Source of the DNA: Elephas maximus indicus
Lineage: Eukaryota > Chordata > Mammalia > Proboscidea > Elephantidae
Assembly: GCF_024166365.1 (NCBI RefSeq)
Contig: NC_064837.1
Location: 79,851,553 to 79,915,552 of the forward strand
Length of the DNA: 64,000 bases
Direction: 5' to 3'
Shown in pieces: positions 32,434-45,190 of this stretch. Position 1 is the first letter of the stretch, and each line of letters opens with the position of its first letter. Below the pieces are notes generated by a model that had not been told where the DNA came from, did no database searches, and saw only the letters and a program-made list of their open reading frames with translations. A program made the position numbers and the translations under genes.

Positions 32434-34830
32434 TTTTGGCAGTATTTCCTCAAAGACTGATTTGTCCATCCTTCTGTAGTCTATTGTATAGTCAGTATTC
32501 TTCTCAAACACCACAATTCTAATGCGTTGGTCTTCATTTTTAGTGTCCAGCTTTCCCATGCCTATGAGGCAATTGAAAAGAACATGGTTTGGGTCAGGTA
32601 CACTTTAGTCATCAAAGTGACATCTTTGCTTTTAAACACTTTAAAGAATCTTTTGCTACAGATTTGCCCAGTGCAACATGTCATTTAATTTCTTGACAGC
32701 TGCTTTGGTGGGCATTGACTGGTGACCTGAGAAGAATGAAATCCTTCAACTTCTTCGCGATTTATCATGATGTTGTTTACTGGTCCAGTTATAAAGATTT
32801 TTCTTTTTATGTTTAGTTGTAATCCATACCGAAGGCTGTAGTCTTTTAATTTCGTGAGTTAGTGCTTCTAGTCATCTTCACTTTTAGCAAGCAAGGTCGT
32901 GTCATCTCCATATCTCAGGTTGTTAATGGGTCTTCCTCCAATCTTGATGTCACTTCCGCGTGTGTGCATGCTTTAGGTGAAGGCTTACAGAGCAGATTAG
33001 TTTCCCATTCAATAGTTGATATACGAATTGTTCTGTGACATTGTTTGCAATCCTCGCAATGTGTCAGCAGTCTTCCCCATTACTACTCTGAGTTCACCTT
33101 TAACATTTGTCAGGTTTTCCTGCTCCTTCCTGCTTTCTCATCTTTACTTTTCGGCAGATGTTGCCCTTTTGACCTCGTATAGATGATTGTTCTAAGGAGC
33201 ACTTTCTTCACGGGTGTTATCGTTTATTTTATAGGCCTGTCTATTATTTGGCTGAAAGATGATCTCCGGGAGTGGCTTCAGTACCAAGGTTGAAGGGTGT
33301 CTAAGGGCCATAGTCACGGGGGTTCCTCCAGCCTCTCTGAGACCAGTAAATCTGGCTTTTTTTTTTTTATGAATTTGAATTTTGTTCTACTTTTTTTTTC
33401 CCCCACTCTAACCAGGACCTTCTGTCGTGATCCTGGTCAGAGTTATCGGTAGTGGTCGCCTGGCACCATCTAGTTCTTCTGGTCTCCGGCTAGGGGAGGG
33501 TGTGGTTCCTGTGGTCCCTTAGTCCTTTGGACTGATTGTTTCCTTGAGTCTTTGGTTTTCTTCACTTCACTCCAGACAGATAGAGACCAGTAGTTGCAAC
33601 TTAGATGGCTGCATGTAAGCTTTTAAGACTCTAGACGCTACCCACCAAAGTGTGATGTAGAACATTTTCTTTATGAGCTTTGTTCTGCCAGCTGAGCCAC
33701 TTGACCTAGCTGTCTTATGGTCCTTAGCATTTAAGCCCAGTAAGTCAGCCCATAGAGGTATTCGGTTATGTCTGGGGTGTTTCCATGACTGCGCCTCCTG
33801 TGTGCTCTTTTATATATCTGAATATACAGGCTGTGCATACAAATATGTGTGTAGAAATATCCACAGCTAAACCTATGTATGCGTGTGAGGGTACTCTCAT
33901 ACACCCTCCCATGCTTATTCAGCATAATTATCTATCTGTGTATCCACTCATAAATTATTTTTTGTTATTACTGTTGTTGCAGGATTGTATATGTTATAGT
34001 ATTTACCGTCATTATCTTTAATCCTTAGAGTACCTCTCAGTGTTTCCTCTTGCCTTGGTCGTGTTGTGCTGCCTTTTCCTTCACCAGGTTGAACACATGT
34101 CTGCTCTCTAGTTGGTGATTTTCCTTCTCTCCCCCTCCCATCCCTGGTAATGTTCTTCTTCATACAGCCCAGCTTCTCAAATTATTTGTTCAGCATATAG
34201 ATTGAATAAGCAAGGTAGAAGGATACAGCCGTGCTGCACACCTTTTCCAGTTTTAAACCATGCGGTATCCATTCGTTCTGTTTGAATGACTGCCTCCTAA
34301 TCCATGTACAGGTTCCCATAAGCACAGGTATACTGGAATTCCCATTTTTTGCAGTGTTATCTATAATTCATTATGATCCACACAGTCAGATACCTTAGCG
34401 TAGTCTATAAAAACACAGGTAACATCTTTCTGGTATTGTTTTGGCTGTGATCTGTCTGACATCAGCAGCAATATCCCTCGTTCCATGCCGTCTTCTGAAT
34501 CTGGCTTGAATTTATGGCAGTTCCCTGTTGATGTACAGATGCAGTTGTTTTTGAATTACATTCAACAAGATTTTGTTGGCATGTAATGTTAATCATACTG
34601 TTTGATAACTTCCATGTTTGATCGCTTTCTTTGGAATAGGTATGAATACGGTCAGTTGGCCAAGTAGCTGTCTGCCAAGTATCTTTACATATACGTGTAA
34701 GCGCTTCCAGCATCGCATCTGTTTGTTGAAGCATCTCAATTGATAGTCCATCAGTTCCTGGAGCCTTGTTTTTCACCACTGGCTTCAGTGTGTACTTCTT
34801 TTTTCAGTACTAGCGGTTCTTGATTATATG
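32434..34830 (-). mobile_element. RTE LINE split by an L1-type 3' region
   Basis: 32434-32955 and 34150-34830 are consecutive parts of one reverse-strand RTE. The first aligns to 2450-2960 and the second starts with 'ttcttcatacagcccagctt', the counterpart of 2958 onwards. Codon fragments such as 'MVKNKAPGTDGLSIEML' near 34720-34779 are reverse transcriptase N-terminal sequence that the 2.1 kb copy lacks. Inactive. Confidence 0.82.
32956..34149 (-). mobile_element. L1-type 3' region inserted in the RTE
   Basis: Begins 'tgctttaggtgaaggcttac' and continues with 'gtcaggttttcctgctcctt', 'gcaccatctagttcttctgg' and 'tgcatgtaagcttttaagac', the L1 3' UTR order, ending 'cccatccctggtaat'. Positions 33700-34100 are the least certain part. 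Confidence 0.7.
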
Positions 34831-34992
34831 CTACCTCCTTAAATGGGGGTAAGAACTGCAAACAGAGGAATTCTCCAATTGGATTCCAAATTTCACATTC
34901 CTTTCACTGATTTTTGTCTTGTGTCTACATAAAGATAACAGTTGGAGCACTGAAAATGAATGGCTATTTGGGAAAGACTGTATTTAGAGTAA

Positions 34993-35205
34993 GGAGCCCT
35001 GGTGGCACAGTGGTTAAAGTGCTCAGCTGCTAACAGAAAGTTCAACAGCTTGAACACACTAGCCTCTCTGCAAGAGAAAGATGTGGTAGTCTGCTTCTGT
35101 AAAGATCTATGGGCTTGAAAACCATGTGGGGAAGTTCTACTCTGTCCTGTACGTTCGATATGAGTTGGAATCACTTGAAGGCAACGTGTTTGTTTTTTTG
35201 GTTTG
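34993..35205 (+). mobile_element. AfroSINE, long variant, with target-site duplication
   Basis: 'ggagccctggtggcacagtg', 'agagaaagatgtggtagtct' and 'tatgagttggaatcacttga'. Flanks 'atatttagagta[a/g]gg' repeat near 34980 and 35204. A second, head-only SINE trace ('tgctggtggcacag') follows at 35223-35236. Confidence 0.9.
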
Positions 35206-35236
35206 ATATTTAGAGTAGGGTGTGCTGGTGGCACAG

Positions 35237-35529
35237 AGCTTCTAGCCCACCATGGGACCTTAGGCTAGAAGCTGGAATGGGAAAGGCAGTGTTATCAAAG
35301 GAGGTCTAAGTGTGTGGGGATCTTTGTCCTATTTGGACAAGCTCTTATAGGGCAGAAATTCAGGCTCTTTATTTCTTTGTAATGCATAGGGTGTCTGTCC
35401 TCTTTTGTCCATTTTCAAAATGGGAATAACTATTTTCCTCCTGATTATAAATATTTTTAAGGGAATCAGAAAATTAAAGTCTGGCATGCAGAGATAGCCA
35501 TTGTTAAATAGATTGCTTTAAATTGTTAC
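35237..35529. other. No gene recognised (intronic)
   Basis: No repeat or exon supported. Confidence 0.35.
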
Positions 35530-35910
35530 AGGCTTTTTTTGTGTGTGTGCAACTATCAATACTATTTATTTCCAAAACGTTTACATCAGCCCTTACAGAA
35601 ACTTCATGCCAATTAAACCATAACTCACCTCACCACTTCACCTTCACCCCCCAACCCCTGTAACTACTAATCTGCTTTCTGTCTCTATGCATTTGCCTGC
35701 TCCAGATATTTCATGTATGTGGGATCATAACAATATTTGTCCTTTTAAGCCTGGCATATTTCACTTAGCATAGTGTTTTCAAGGTTCATCCATGTATATT
35801 ACGTTGTGTATACCACTTTCTTCTGTTTATCCATTCATCTGTTGATGGACACTTGGGTCGTTTCCGCCTTTTGGCATTTGTGAATAACGCTACAGTAAAT
35901 ATTGATATAC
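35530..35910 (-). mobile_element. Old L1 LINE 3' region
   Basis: 'actactaatctgctttctgt', 'ttcatccatgtatattacg' and 'catctgttgatggacacttg' match L1 ORF2-end/3' UTR sequence in reverse orientation. Heavily diverged. Confidence 0.7.
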
Positions 35911-37094
35911 TCATGAAAGAGAGTAATAGAGCTCCTTTCTCATGCACATATCTGGGTCCTTTGCAAATTTTACTTCTATTTTGCCACTCGCTTAAGATTG
36001 TACAGTTCTTCAAGAGAAAGACCCAATTTTGTCTGTTTCCCTGAATAGCCAGTTCAAGAGCCTTATATGTAAAGTTTATTTTATGAATAGGAGGGCGCAC
36101 TGTAGGTGACATCTCAGTGCTCTGACAAGTCCAGGGGAACACTTATCTCAAAAGCAGATATTTCATTTTTCATGTCTGTGATGACTTTTGCTGAAAAATT
36201 AAGGCTGAGAGTATAGTTTGAAAATAAAGAAGGCCTTAAATATCCTTTACCCTTTATCTTGCTTAGATGTTGGTGTAAAATAGAAGTTTGATCTGCGTGT
36301 TTCTGTATATATTTGCTTGTGATTTTCGTTCTATTTGCAGTTGTTACAGTTTTCCCTTTATTTCTTGCCCTGAATACATGGTGGTCACAGAGTTAGACAG
36401 TATTGGTATGTCTGCTCATATTGATTGGCTGCAAATACGATATGCTAAGATGTATTAACAACATATGATGATGCTCTTGGAGACAGTGTATGAAAGAACT
36501 TTTCTTAGCTCTATAGTATAACGATAAGGATATAAAAAACTTGCTTTCAGAAAGTGTCTCAGTAGCTTCATCAGCGTGAGAAAAGATGACCAATAGGACA
36601 TGGGAAAAATTAAGATTTTTGTGGAGCATATGGGCATGTGGATAATTTCTTGCATGCACGTACCCCTTGTATGGGCACTTCTGGTACGTCAGTTTTCAGT
36701 AGACATGGTTTTTTACAGCAGCCTTTAAGAAGGTGGCTTGTTATGGTAGAATTAGTGGGCTAAGGGAGATGAGTGTTTTAAAATCTTTTTGTGTATTTTA
36801 TTCCCGTGAACATGAGTTTGTTGCCTGGATGGTCATACTGTTTACACTATATTCCTACCTATAATATATGAATATTGATTATGACTGTTACGTTAATTGT
36901 GATAATTCACGTAATTACCTTATTTTGGAAATTTGCAAGCATATATACAGAAGTAGAGAGAATATTGTAATGACCCTAATATGTTCGTCCTGTGTACTTT
37001 AATACTTACCAACCTTTTGCTGTTCTTATCTCTCCCCCACCCTCCCCAACTAACATTCCCTTTCGTCTTACCCCTTCCCCCTCTTAAAATTTAT
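35911..37094. other. Apparently unique intronic DNA
   Basis: About 1.2 kb without a recognised repeat, exon or RNA gene. Its persistence between many insertions makes it a reasonable place to look for conserved non-coding sequence. Confidence 0.4.
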
Positions 37095-38089
37095 CTTCTT
37101 TTATTTATTTATAATAATTTTTATTGTGCTTTAAGTGAAAGTTTACAAATCAAAGCAGTCTCTCACACAAAAACCCATATACACCTTGCTACACACTACC
37201 AGTTACTCTCCCCCTAATGAGACAGCCTGTTCTCTCCCTCCACTCTCTCTTTTCGTGTCCTTTTCGCCAGCTTCTTACCCCCTCCACCCTCTCACCTCCT
37301 CTCCAGGCAGGAAATGCCAACCTAGTCTCAAGTGTCCACCTGATCCAAAAAGCTCACTCCTCACCAGCATCCCTCTCCAACGCGTTGTCCAGTCCAATCT
37401 ATGTTTGAAGAGTTGGCTTCAGGAATGGTTCCTGTCCTGGGCCAAGAGAAGGTCTGGGGGCCATGACCACCGGGGTCCTTCCACTCTCTGTCAGAGCATT
37501 AAGTCTTGGTCTTATGAGAATTTGGGGTCTGCATCCCACTGCTCTCCTGCTCCCTCAGGGGTTCTCTGTTGGGGCAATCATCGGTTGAAGCCGGGCACAA
37601 TCTAGTTCTTCTGGTCTCGGGATGATGTAGTCGCTGGTTCCTGTGGCCCTTTCTGTCTCTTGGGCTCCTAATCACCTTGTGTCCTTGGTGTTCTTCATTC
37701 TCCTTTGATCCAGGTGGGTTGAGACCCATTGATGCATCTTAGATGGCTGCTTGCTAGCGTTTAAGACCCCAGATGCCACTCTTCAAAGTGGGATGCAGAA
37801 TGTTTTGTTAATAGATTTTATTATGCCAATTGACTTAGATGTCCCCTGAAACCATGGTCCTGCTACGCTGGCCTTTGAAGCATTCACTTTATTCAGGAAG
37901 CTTCTTTGCTTTTGGTTTAGTCCAATTGTGCGGACCTCCCCTGTATTGTGTGCTGTCTTTCCCTTCACCTAAAGTAGTTCTTATCTACTATCTAATTAGT
38001 GAATAGCCCTCTCCCACCCTCCCTCCCTCCCCCCTCTCGTAACCACAAAAGAATGTTTTCTTCTCAGTTTAAACTATTTCTCAAGTTCT

Positions 38090-41000
38090 TGTATTATTGG
38101 TCTTATACAATATTGGTCCTTTTGCAGTTGACTAATTTCACTCAGCAAAGTGCCTTCCGGGTTCCTCCATGTTATGAAATGTTTCACAGATTCTTCAGTG
38201 TTCTTTATCGATGCATAGTATTCCATTGTGTGAATATACCATAATTTATTTATCCATTCGTCTGTTGATGGGCACCTTGGTTGCTTCCATCTTTTTGCTA
38301 TTGTAAACAGTGCTGCAATAAACATGGGTGTGCGTATATCTGTTCCCGTAAAGGCTCTTATTTCTCTAGGATATATTCCGAGGAGTGGGATTGCTGGATC
38401 GTATGGTAGTTCTATTTCTAACTTTTTAAGGAAGCGCCAAATTGATTTCCAAAGTGGTTGTATCACTTGACATTTCCACCAGCAGTGTAGAAGTGTTCCA
38501 GTCTCTCCACAGCCTCTCCAACATTTAGTATCTTGTGTTTTCTGGATTAATGCCAGCCTTGTTGGAGTGAGATGAAATCTCATTGTAGTTTTGATCTGCA
38601 TTTCTCTAATTGGCTAATGATGGTGAACATTTCCTCATATATCTGTTAGCTACCTGAATGTCTTCTTTAGTGAAGTGTCTATTCATATCTTTTGCCCATT
38701 TTTTAATTGGGTTATTTGTCTTTTTTGCAGTTGACATTTTGCAGTATCATATAGATTTTAGAGATCAGGAGCTGATCAGAAATGTCATAGCTTAAAACTT
38801 TTTTCCAGTCTGTAGGTAGTCTTTTTACTCTTTCGGTGAAGTCTTTGGATGAGCATAGGTGTTTGATTTTTAGGAGTTCTCAGTTATCTAGTTTTTCTTC
38901 TATGTTCTTTATAATGTTTTGTATACTGTTTATGCCATGTATTAGGGCTTATGACGTTGTCCCTATTTTTTCTTCCATGATCTTTATTGTTTTAGATTTT
39001 ATATTTAGGCCTTTGATCCATTTTGAGTTAGTTTTTGTGCATGGAGTGAGGTATGGGTCTTATTTCATTTTTTTGCAGATGGATATCCAGTTATGCCAGC
39101 ACCATTTGTTAAAAAGACTGTCTTTTCCCCATTTCACTGTTTTGGGACCTTTGTCAAATATCAACTGCTCATATGTGGATGGATTTATGTCTGGATTCTC
39201 AATTCTGTTCCATTGGTCCATGTATCTGTTGTTGTACCAGTACCAGGCTGTTTTGACTACTGTGGCAGTATAATAGGTTCTTAAATCAGTTAAAGTAAGG
39301 CCTCCCACTTTGTTCTTCAGTAATGCCGTATTTATCCGCGGCCTCTTTCCCTTCCATATGAAATTGGTCATTTGTTTCTCCATCTCATTAAAGAATGTCC
39401 TTGGGATTTGGATCGGAATTGCATTAAATGTATAGATCGCTTTTGGTAGAATAGACATTTTTATAATGTTAAGCCTTCCTATCCACGAGCAAGGTATGTT
39501 TTTCCACTTATCTAAGTCTCTTGGTTTCTTGCAGAAGTGTACTGTAGTTTTCTTTGTGTAAGTCTTTTATATCTCTGGTAAGATTTATTCCTAAGTATTT
39601 TATCTTCTTGGGGGCTACTGTAAATGGCATTGACTTGGTGATTTCCTCTTCGTTCTTTTTGTTGGTGTAGAGGAATCCAACTGATTTTTGTATGTTCATC
39701 TTGTATCCGGATACTCTGCTGAACTCTTCTATTAGTTTCAGTAGTTTTCTGGAGGATTCCTTAGGGTTTTCTGTGTATAAGATCATGTCATCTGCAAATA
39801 GAGATACTTTGACTTCTTCCTTTCCAATCTGGATGCCCTTTATTTCTTTATCTAGCCTAATTGCTGTGGCTAGGACTTCCAGCACAGTGTGGAATAAGAG
39901 TGGTGATAAAGGGCATCCTTGTCTTGTTCCCGATCTCAATGGGAATGTTTTCATACTCTCTCCATTTAGGATGATGTTGGCTGTTGTATAAACGCCCTTT
40001 ATTATGTTGAGAAATTTTCCTTCTATTCCTATTTTGCTGAGAGTTTTTATCATGAATGAGTGTTGAACTTTGTCAAATGGCTTTTCTGCATCAGTTGATA
40101 AAATCATGTGATCCTTGTCTTTTGTTTTATTTATGTGGTGGATTACATTAATTGTTTTTATAACGTTGAACCATCCCTGAATACCTGGTATGAATCCCAC
40201 TTGGTCATGATGAATTATTTTTTTGATATGTTCTTGAATTCTATTGGCTAGAATTTTGTTGAGGATTTTTACACTTATGTTCAAGAGGGATATAGGTCTA
40301 TAATTTTCTTGTGGTGTCTTTACTTGGTTTTGGTATCAGGGATATGGTGGCTTCATAGAATGGATTTGGCAGTATTCCATCCTTTTCTATGCTCTGAAAT
40401 ACCTTTAGTAGTAGTGGTGTTAACTCTTCTCTGAATGTTTGGTAGAACTCTGCAGTGAAGCCCACCAGACCAGGGCTTTTCTTTGTTGCGAGTTTTTTTT
40501 ATTACCTTTTTAATCTCTTCTTTTGTTATGGGTCTATTTAGTTGTTCTACCTCTGTTTGTGTTAGTTTGGGTAGGTGGTGTGTTTCTGGGAATTCATCCA
40601 TTTCTTCTAGGTTTTCAAATTTGTTTGAGTATACTTTTTCATAGTAATCTGATATGATTCTTTTAATTTCAGTTGGGTCTGTTGTAATATCGCACATCTC
40701 ATTTCTTATTTGGGTTATGTGCTTCCTCTCCTGTTTTTCTTTTGTCAGTTTGGCCAGTGGTTTATCAATTTTGTTAATTTTTTTCAAAAAACCAGCTTTT
40801 GGTCTTGTTAATTCTTTCAATTGTTTTTCTTTTTTCTATTTCATTTAGTTTAGCTCTAATTTTTATTTGTTTTCTTCTGGTGCCTGTGGGTTTCTTTTGT
40901 TGCTCTCTTTCTCTTTGTTCAAGTTGTAGGGATAGTTCTTTGATTTTGGCCCTTTCTTCTTTTTGGATGTGTGCATTTATTGATATAAATTGGCCTCTGA

Positions 41001-41870
41001 GCACCGCTTTTGCTGTATCCCAAAGGTTCTGATAGGAAGTGTTTTCATTCTCATTGGATTGTCTGGATTTCTTTATTCCATCCTTAATGTCTTTTATAAC
41101 CCAGTGTTTTTTGAGCAGGGTATTGTTCAGTTTCCAAGTGTTTGATTTCTTTTGCCGTTACGGATTTCCACTTTTATGGCCTTATGGTCAGAGAAAATGC
41201 TTTGTAATATTTCAATGTTTTGGATTCTGCTAAGGCTTGCTTTATGACCTAGTATGTGGTCTATTCTAGAGAATGTTCCATGTGCACTAGAAAAGAAAGT
41301 ATAGTTGGTTGCTGCTAGGTGGAGTGTTGTGTATATGTCTACAGGGTCAAGTTGGTTGATTGTGGCATTTAGATCTTCTGTGTCTTTATTGAGCTCCTTT
41401 CTGGATGTCCTGTCCTTCACCGAAAGTGGTGTGTTGAAGTCTCCTACTATTATTGTGGAGCTGTCTGTCTCACTTTTCAATGCTGATAGAGTTTGTTTTA
41501 TGTATCTTGCAGCCCTGTCATTGCCTGCATATTTAATGTGGTTATATCTTCTTGGTGTATTGTCCCTTTAATCATATAGTGTCCTTTCTTATCCTTTCTG
41601 ATGGATTTAACTTTTTAAAGTCTATTTTGTCAGATATTAATATTGCCCCTCCTGCTCTTTTTTGATTGCTGTTTGCTTGGTATATTTTTTTCCATTCTTT
41701 GAGTTTAAGTTTGTGTCTCTAAGTCTAAGGTGTATCTCTTGTAGGCAGCATATAGACGGATCTTGTTTTTTAATCCATTCTGCCACTCTCTCTCTCTTTG
41801 TTGGTGCATGCAGTCCATTTACATTCAGGATAATTATGGATAGGTTATAAATTTAGTGCTATCATTTTGA
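38090..41870 (-). pseudogene. L1 ORF2 (endonuclease, reverse transcriptase, Cys-rich end), broken
   Basis: Domains read in order on the reverse strand. The AP-like endonuclease has 'TIIVGDFNTPLS' near 41410-41450, 'SRIDHILGHK' near 41230 and 'FSDHKAIKVEI' near 41165-41195. The reverse transcriptase lies in a 258-codon open stretch (39508-40284) with '[11 protein letters not shown]' near 39910 and the catalytic '[10 protein letters not shown]' near 39780-39810. The C-terminal region has the cysteine motif '[18 protein letters not shown]' near 38470-38525 (C-x3-C-x7-H-x4-C). Both catalytic aspartates are intact, but at least four frameshifts or stops separate the pieces. Between 40484 and 40510 an A-run in the coding sense probably caused one shift. 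Confidence 0.92.
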
Positions 41871-42199
41871 TGTCTTTTTTTGTGTGTTGACAGCTTCCTT
41901 TTCCCACTTTATTTTATGTGCTGAGTAGATTTGCTTTTTGTATTGTCCTTTCCTCAAATATGTTGTTGTTGATTTTGTTTCTGCTGAGTCTGTATTTTTC
42001 CCTTGTATTTTATTTTGATGAGTAGGATAGTTTGTCTCTCTTGTTGTTACCTTATTATTTTCCCTATTTTTCAAAATTTATAACTAATTTTTATTTCTTT
42101 GTATCGCCGTATCTTCCTCTCCATATGGAAGGTGTATGATTACATTTCTTAGTCCCTCTTTATTATTTTAATGTTGTCTTCTTTTATATAATAACATTG

Positions 42200-43190
42200 C
42201 TGTTACCCGGTGTTGGGCTTTTTTTTTTTTTTTTTGGATTTCCGTGTCTGGGTTGACCAAAGAGCTCCCTTTAGTATTTCTTGTAGTTTTGGTTTGGTTT
42301 TGACAAATTCCCACAACTTGTGTTTATCTGGAAATGTCTTAATTTCGCCTTCATATTTAAGAGACAGTTTTGATGGATATATGATTCTTGGCAGGCAATT
42401 TTTTTCCTTCAATTTTTTAAATATGTCATCCCATTGCCTTCTTGCCTGCATGGTTTCTGCCGAGTAGTCCGTGCTTATTTTTATTGGCTCTCCCTTGTAG
42501 GTGTCTTTTCTTTTATAGCTCACTGCTCTTATAATTGGCTCCTTATCTTTGGTTTTGGCAAGCTTGATTATGTCTCGGTGACTTTTTTTAAAGATCTACC
42601 TTATGTAGAGTTCGATGAGCATCTTGGATAGATATCTTCTCATCTTTCACAATATCACGGAAGTTTTCTGCCAACAAATCCTCAACAATTTTCTCTGTAT
42701 TTTCTGTTATCCCTCCCTGTTGTGGCACTCCAATCATTCGTAGGTTATTTCTCTTGATAGAGTCCCACGTGATTCTTAAGGTTTCTTCATTTTTTTAAAT
42801 TCTTATATCTGATTTGCCTTCAAATATATTAGTGCCAAGTGATTTATCTTCGAGTTCAGAAATTCTAGCTTCTACCTGCTCAATTCTGCTCCTCTGACTT
42901 TCTATTGAGTTATCTAATTCTGTAATTTTATTGTGAATCCTCTGAATTTCTGATTGCTGTCTGTCTGTGGATTTTTCCAGCTTATTAAACTTTTCATTAT
43001 TTTCCTGAATAATCTAATTTCTTCAGTTGCTTTATCTGTATGTTCCTTGGCTGCTTCTGTGTATTGCGTCATTTCCTTCCTAATATCTTGAAGGGGTCTG
43101 TGTATTAAACTTTTGTATTCTGCCTCTGGTAATTCGAGGAATGTACTTTCATGTAGAAGATCCCTGGATTCTTTGATATCTTGTTGAGGT
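42200..43190 (-). pseudogene. L1 ORF1 (RNA-binding protein), broken
   Basis: A 106-codon piece at 42203-42523 contains 'YSAETMQARRQWDDIFKKL' and ends in a lysine run from an expanded A-tract, consistent with the ORF1 C-terminal domain. Upstream, 42780-43190 shows diffuse coiled-coil-like fragments in other frames. The full ORF1 should be about 340 residues. Confidence 0.78.
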
Positions 43191-43891
43191 GATCGTGGCC
43201 TGTTTCTTTGTGTGACTTGATACTGACTGTTGTCTCCGAGGCATCTGTAAGTTATTGTATGAGTTTATGCTTGCTTACTGTGTTGTAGCTGCTTGCTTTG
43301 TTTTGTTTTGGTCTACTGCTATGGATTGCTTGAGTGAGCTACCTATATTATTTTCACCCTTGGAGTTCTGGTGTCGTGTCCCCAGCTGGCTAGAGCTGTT
43401 ATCAGGTATATCAGTCTAGGAGTCCATTCAGTTTTCTTGTATGAATTCACCTCACGTTTTCAGGTAGCTGATATCAAGTGTGTGGTACAGACTCTGTCCT
43501 ACAGTCTTAGAGGGGCAGGGGTGATTGGCGCATATAGCGGTATGTTATTACAGCAGGGTGTGACACCCTTACCAAGGCAGGTGGCTGAGAACCGACCCCC
43601 AAGTGTCTCTGAGGAAAACGCGTCTCTGTTGCCTAGATCGTGCTGGTGGGTGGGTTCTGCAGAGGGACCATGGGCACCTAAAGTTTTTGTTGTAAGGATC
43701 TTTGGACCCCTGTCGCAGGTGGCTGGGTTACCTGAGTGGAGCCTACCAGTCCTTAAGTCCCTGTTGTGGGTAGGTGAGGACCTTGTTTAATAGGCGAAGC
43801 AGTGTCAAACATCAAACACCCACCTCTGTACCGCACAGCGGAAATGGTTGGAGTTTGCCAACAAGGGCGTATTCTCCGGAAAGAGGCCCAC

Positions 43892-43956
43892 ACAGGTCCA
43901 TGCAGAAGGGAAAGGTGCACAAGGTCCATGCAGAAGGGAAAGGTGCACAAGGTCCA
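43892..43956. repeat. 28-bp tandem repeat in the L1 5' UTR
   Basis: Two exact copies (43894-43921, 43922-43949) and the start of a third (43950-43956). Each contains 'ggtccatgcagaagggaaag'. Not seen in the L1 at 15.7-23.1 kb. Confidence 0.9.
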
Positions 43957-44130
43957 CGGATAGTTTATTCCTGGACAGGATCTGTTTCTGTCCTGAGCTC
44001 CCCCAGTTAATGGAGCTAGCAAATTATCTTTTCCCCCTAGTTGCAATTTTTTTCCTTCCCCAAGGCCGGGAGGATGGCTCTAGGTGCTCACCAGAGTCTA
44101 TCTTAGGCCCAGGGACTCAGCCGCTGAAGC

Positions 44131-44157
44131 TGGGGTGGGGGTGGGGGTGGGGGGGTG
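44131..44157 (+). repeat. G-rich tract, G-quadruplex candidate
   Basis: Four runs of four or more guanines separated by single thymines, on the strand opposite the L1 sense strand, inside its 5' UTR. Confidence 0.7.
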
Positions 44158-44529
44158 CGGCAAAATATAAGCACATACTTAGCTTTTGCCGAGAGCTCCG
44201 TTCTCCTCAGGTTCCGGAGGTGTGAGTGGGCTGTGTGGCTGGCTGCTTCTCCCTGAGGAAACTGCGGCCGAAGGCTAGGACCGCTGGCACTGCCGCCGCG
44301 GCTCTGGGAATGGTGCCTGAGGGCTCCCTGTGACTCAGGTCTCCACTTCGTAAGGGCCTCTTTCTCCCCCTGCCTCCCAGATTGTTTTCCAGGTTTGCCT
44401 TTGATGCTCAGAGCTCCCAGCTTGTCACAAATACACTCGTTTCACTTGTTTTTTCAGGTTTTTGTTGTAAAGAGGACTCGATGGAAGTGTCTGTCTATTC
44501 TGCCATATTGGCTCCGCCCCCTTCTTTTA

Positions 44530-44985
44530 CTTTTGATGGACTGTTTCAAAACAAATCTCAAACCTTATTTTACACATTAATTTTTCAGAATTCATTTTTC
44601 TGATAACTGCAATGCTGTTATACTGAACAAGACTAATGGTAATTCTTCTAATATCTAGTCCGTATTTAGATTACCTCATTTATCTCAAAAATGTTTTTTT
44701 TACAGTTTGTTTGATTCAGAATCCAAAGAGTTCCACACATTGCATTTGGTTATTTTGTCTATGTCTCTTTAATCTATAACTTTCCTTCCTTTATTTAATT
44801 TTCAAAGCCATTTATTTGTTGAGAAAAATTCTGAATTTAGTTGATTGTTGCCTTGTAATATTGAGTTTTTCATCTATAACCACATATTTCCTCTAAAGTT
44901 TAGGTAGATGTATATAAAAAAAAAAAAAGATGTATAGGTATAATTAAATTTTACTTTTTTTTTGGCAAGAGTAATTTATAGATGT
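44530..44985. other. No gene recognised (intronic)
   Basis: AT-rich unassigned DNA. 44560-44830 weakly recalls an L1M-type 3' UTR but is not firm. Confidence 0.35.
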
Positions 44986-45190
44986 AGGAGCCTTGGTGGC
45001 GTAATGGTTAAAGTGTTCAGGTGCAAACTGAGAGATCAGTGGTTTCAACCAACCGGCAGCTTCCAGGGAGAGAAGACCTGGTGATCAGGTCTTGTAGGGA
45101 TTACAGCCTAGAAAACCCTATGGGGCAATTGTGCTCTATCCTGTAGGGTTGCTATGAGTTGGAGTCGACAGGATAGCAGTGGGTTTTGTG
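44986..45190 (+). mobile_element. AfroSINE, long variant
   Basis: 'ggagccttggtggcgtaatg', 'ggtgatcaggtcttgtaggg' and 'tatgagttggagtcgacagg' in order. Confidence 0.92.

Larger units (their letters stand above)
37104..44520 (-). mobile_element. Near-full-length L1 LINE (about 7.4 kb) with target-site duplication
   Basis: On the reverse strand: 5' UTR (44520 to about 43200, starting 'gggggcggagccaatatggc'), ORF1 (about 43190-42200), ORF2 (about 41870-38090), 3' UTR and a short A-rich end at 37104-37118. Perfect 9-bp duplication CTTCTTTTA at 37095-37103 and 44521-44529, with partial extension. No other element interrupts it, so it is among the youngest insertions here, but frameshifts and stops in both ORFs make it inactive. 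Confidence 0.95.

Noticed and set aside
43892..43956. CRISPR-like repeat array
   Set aside because: Units are directly adjacent without spacers, in a mammalian L1 5' UTR.
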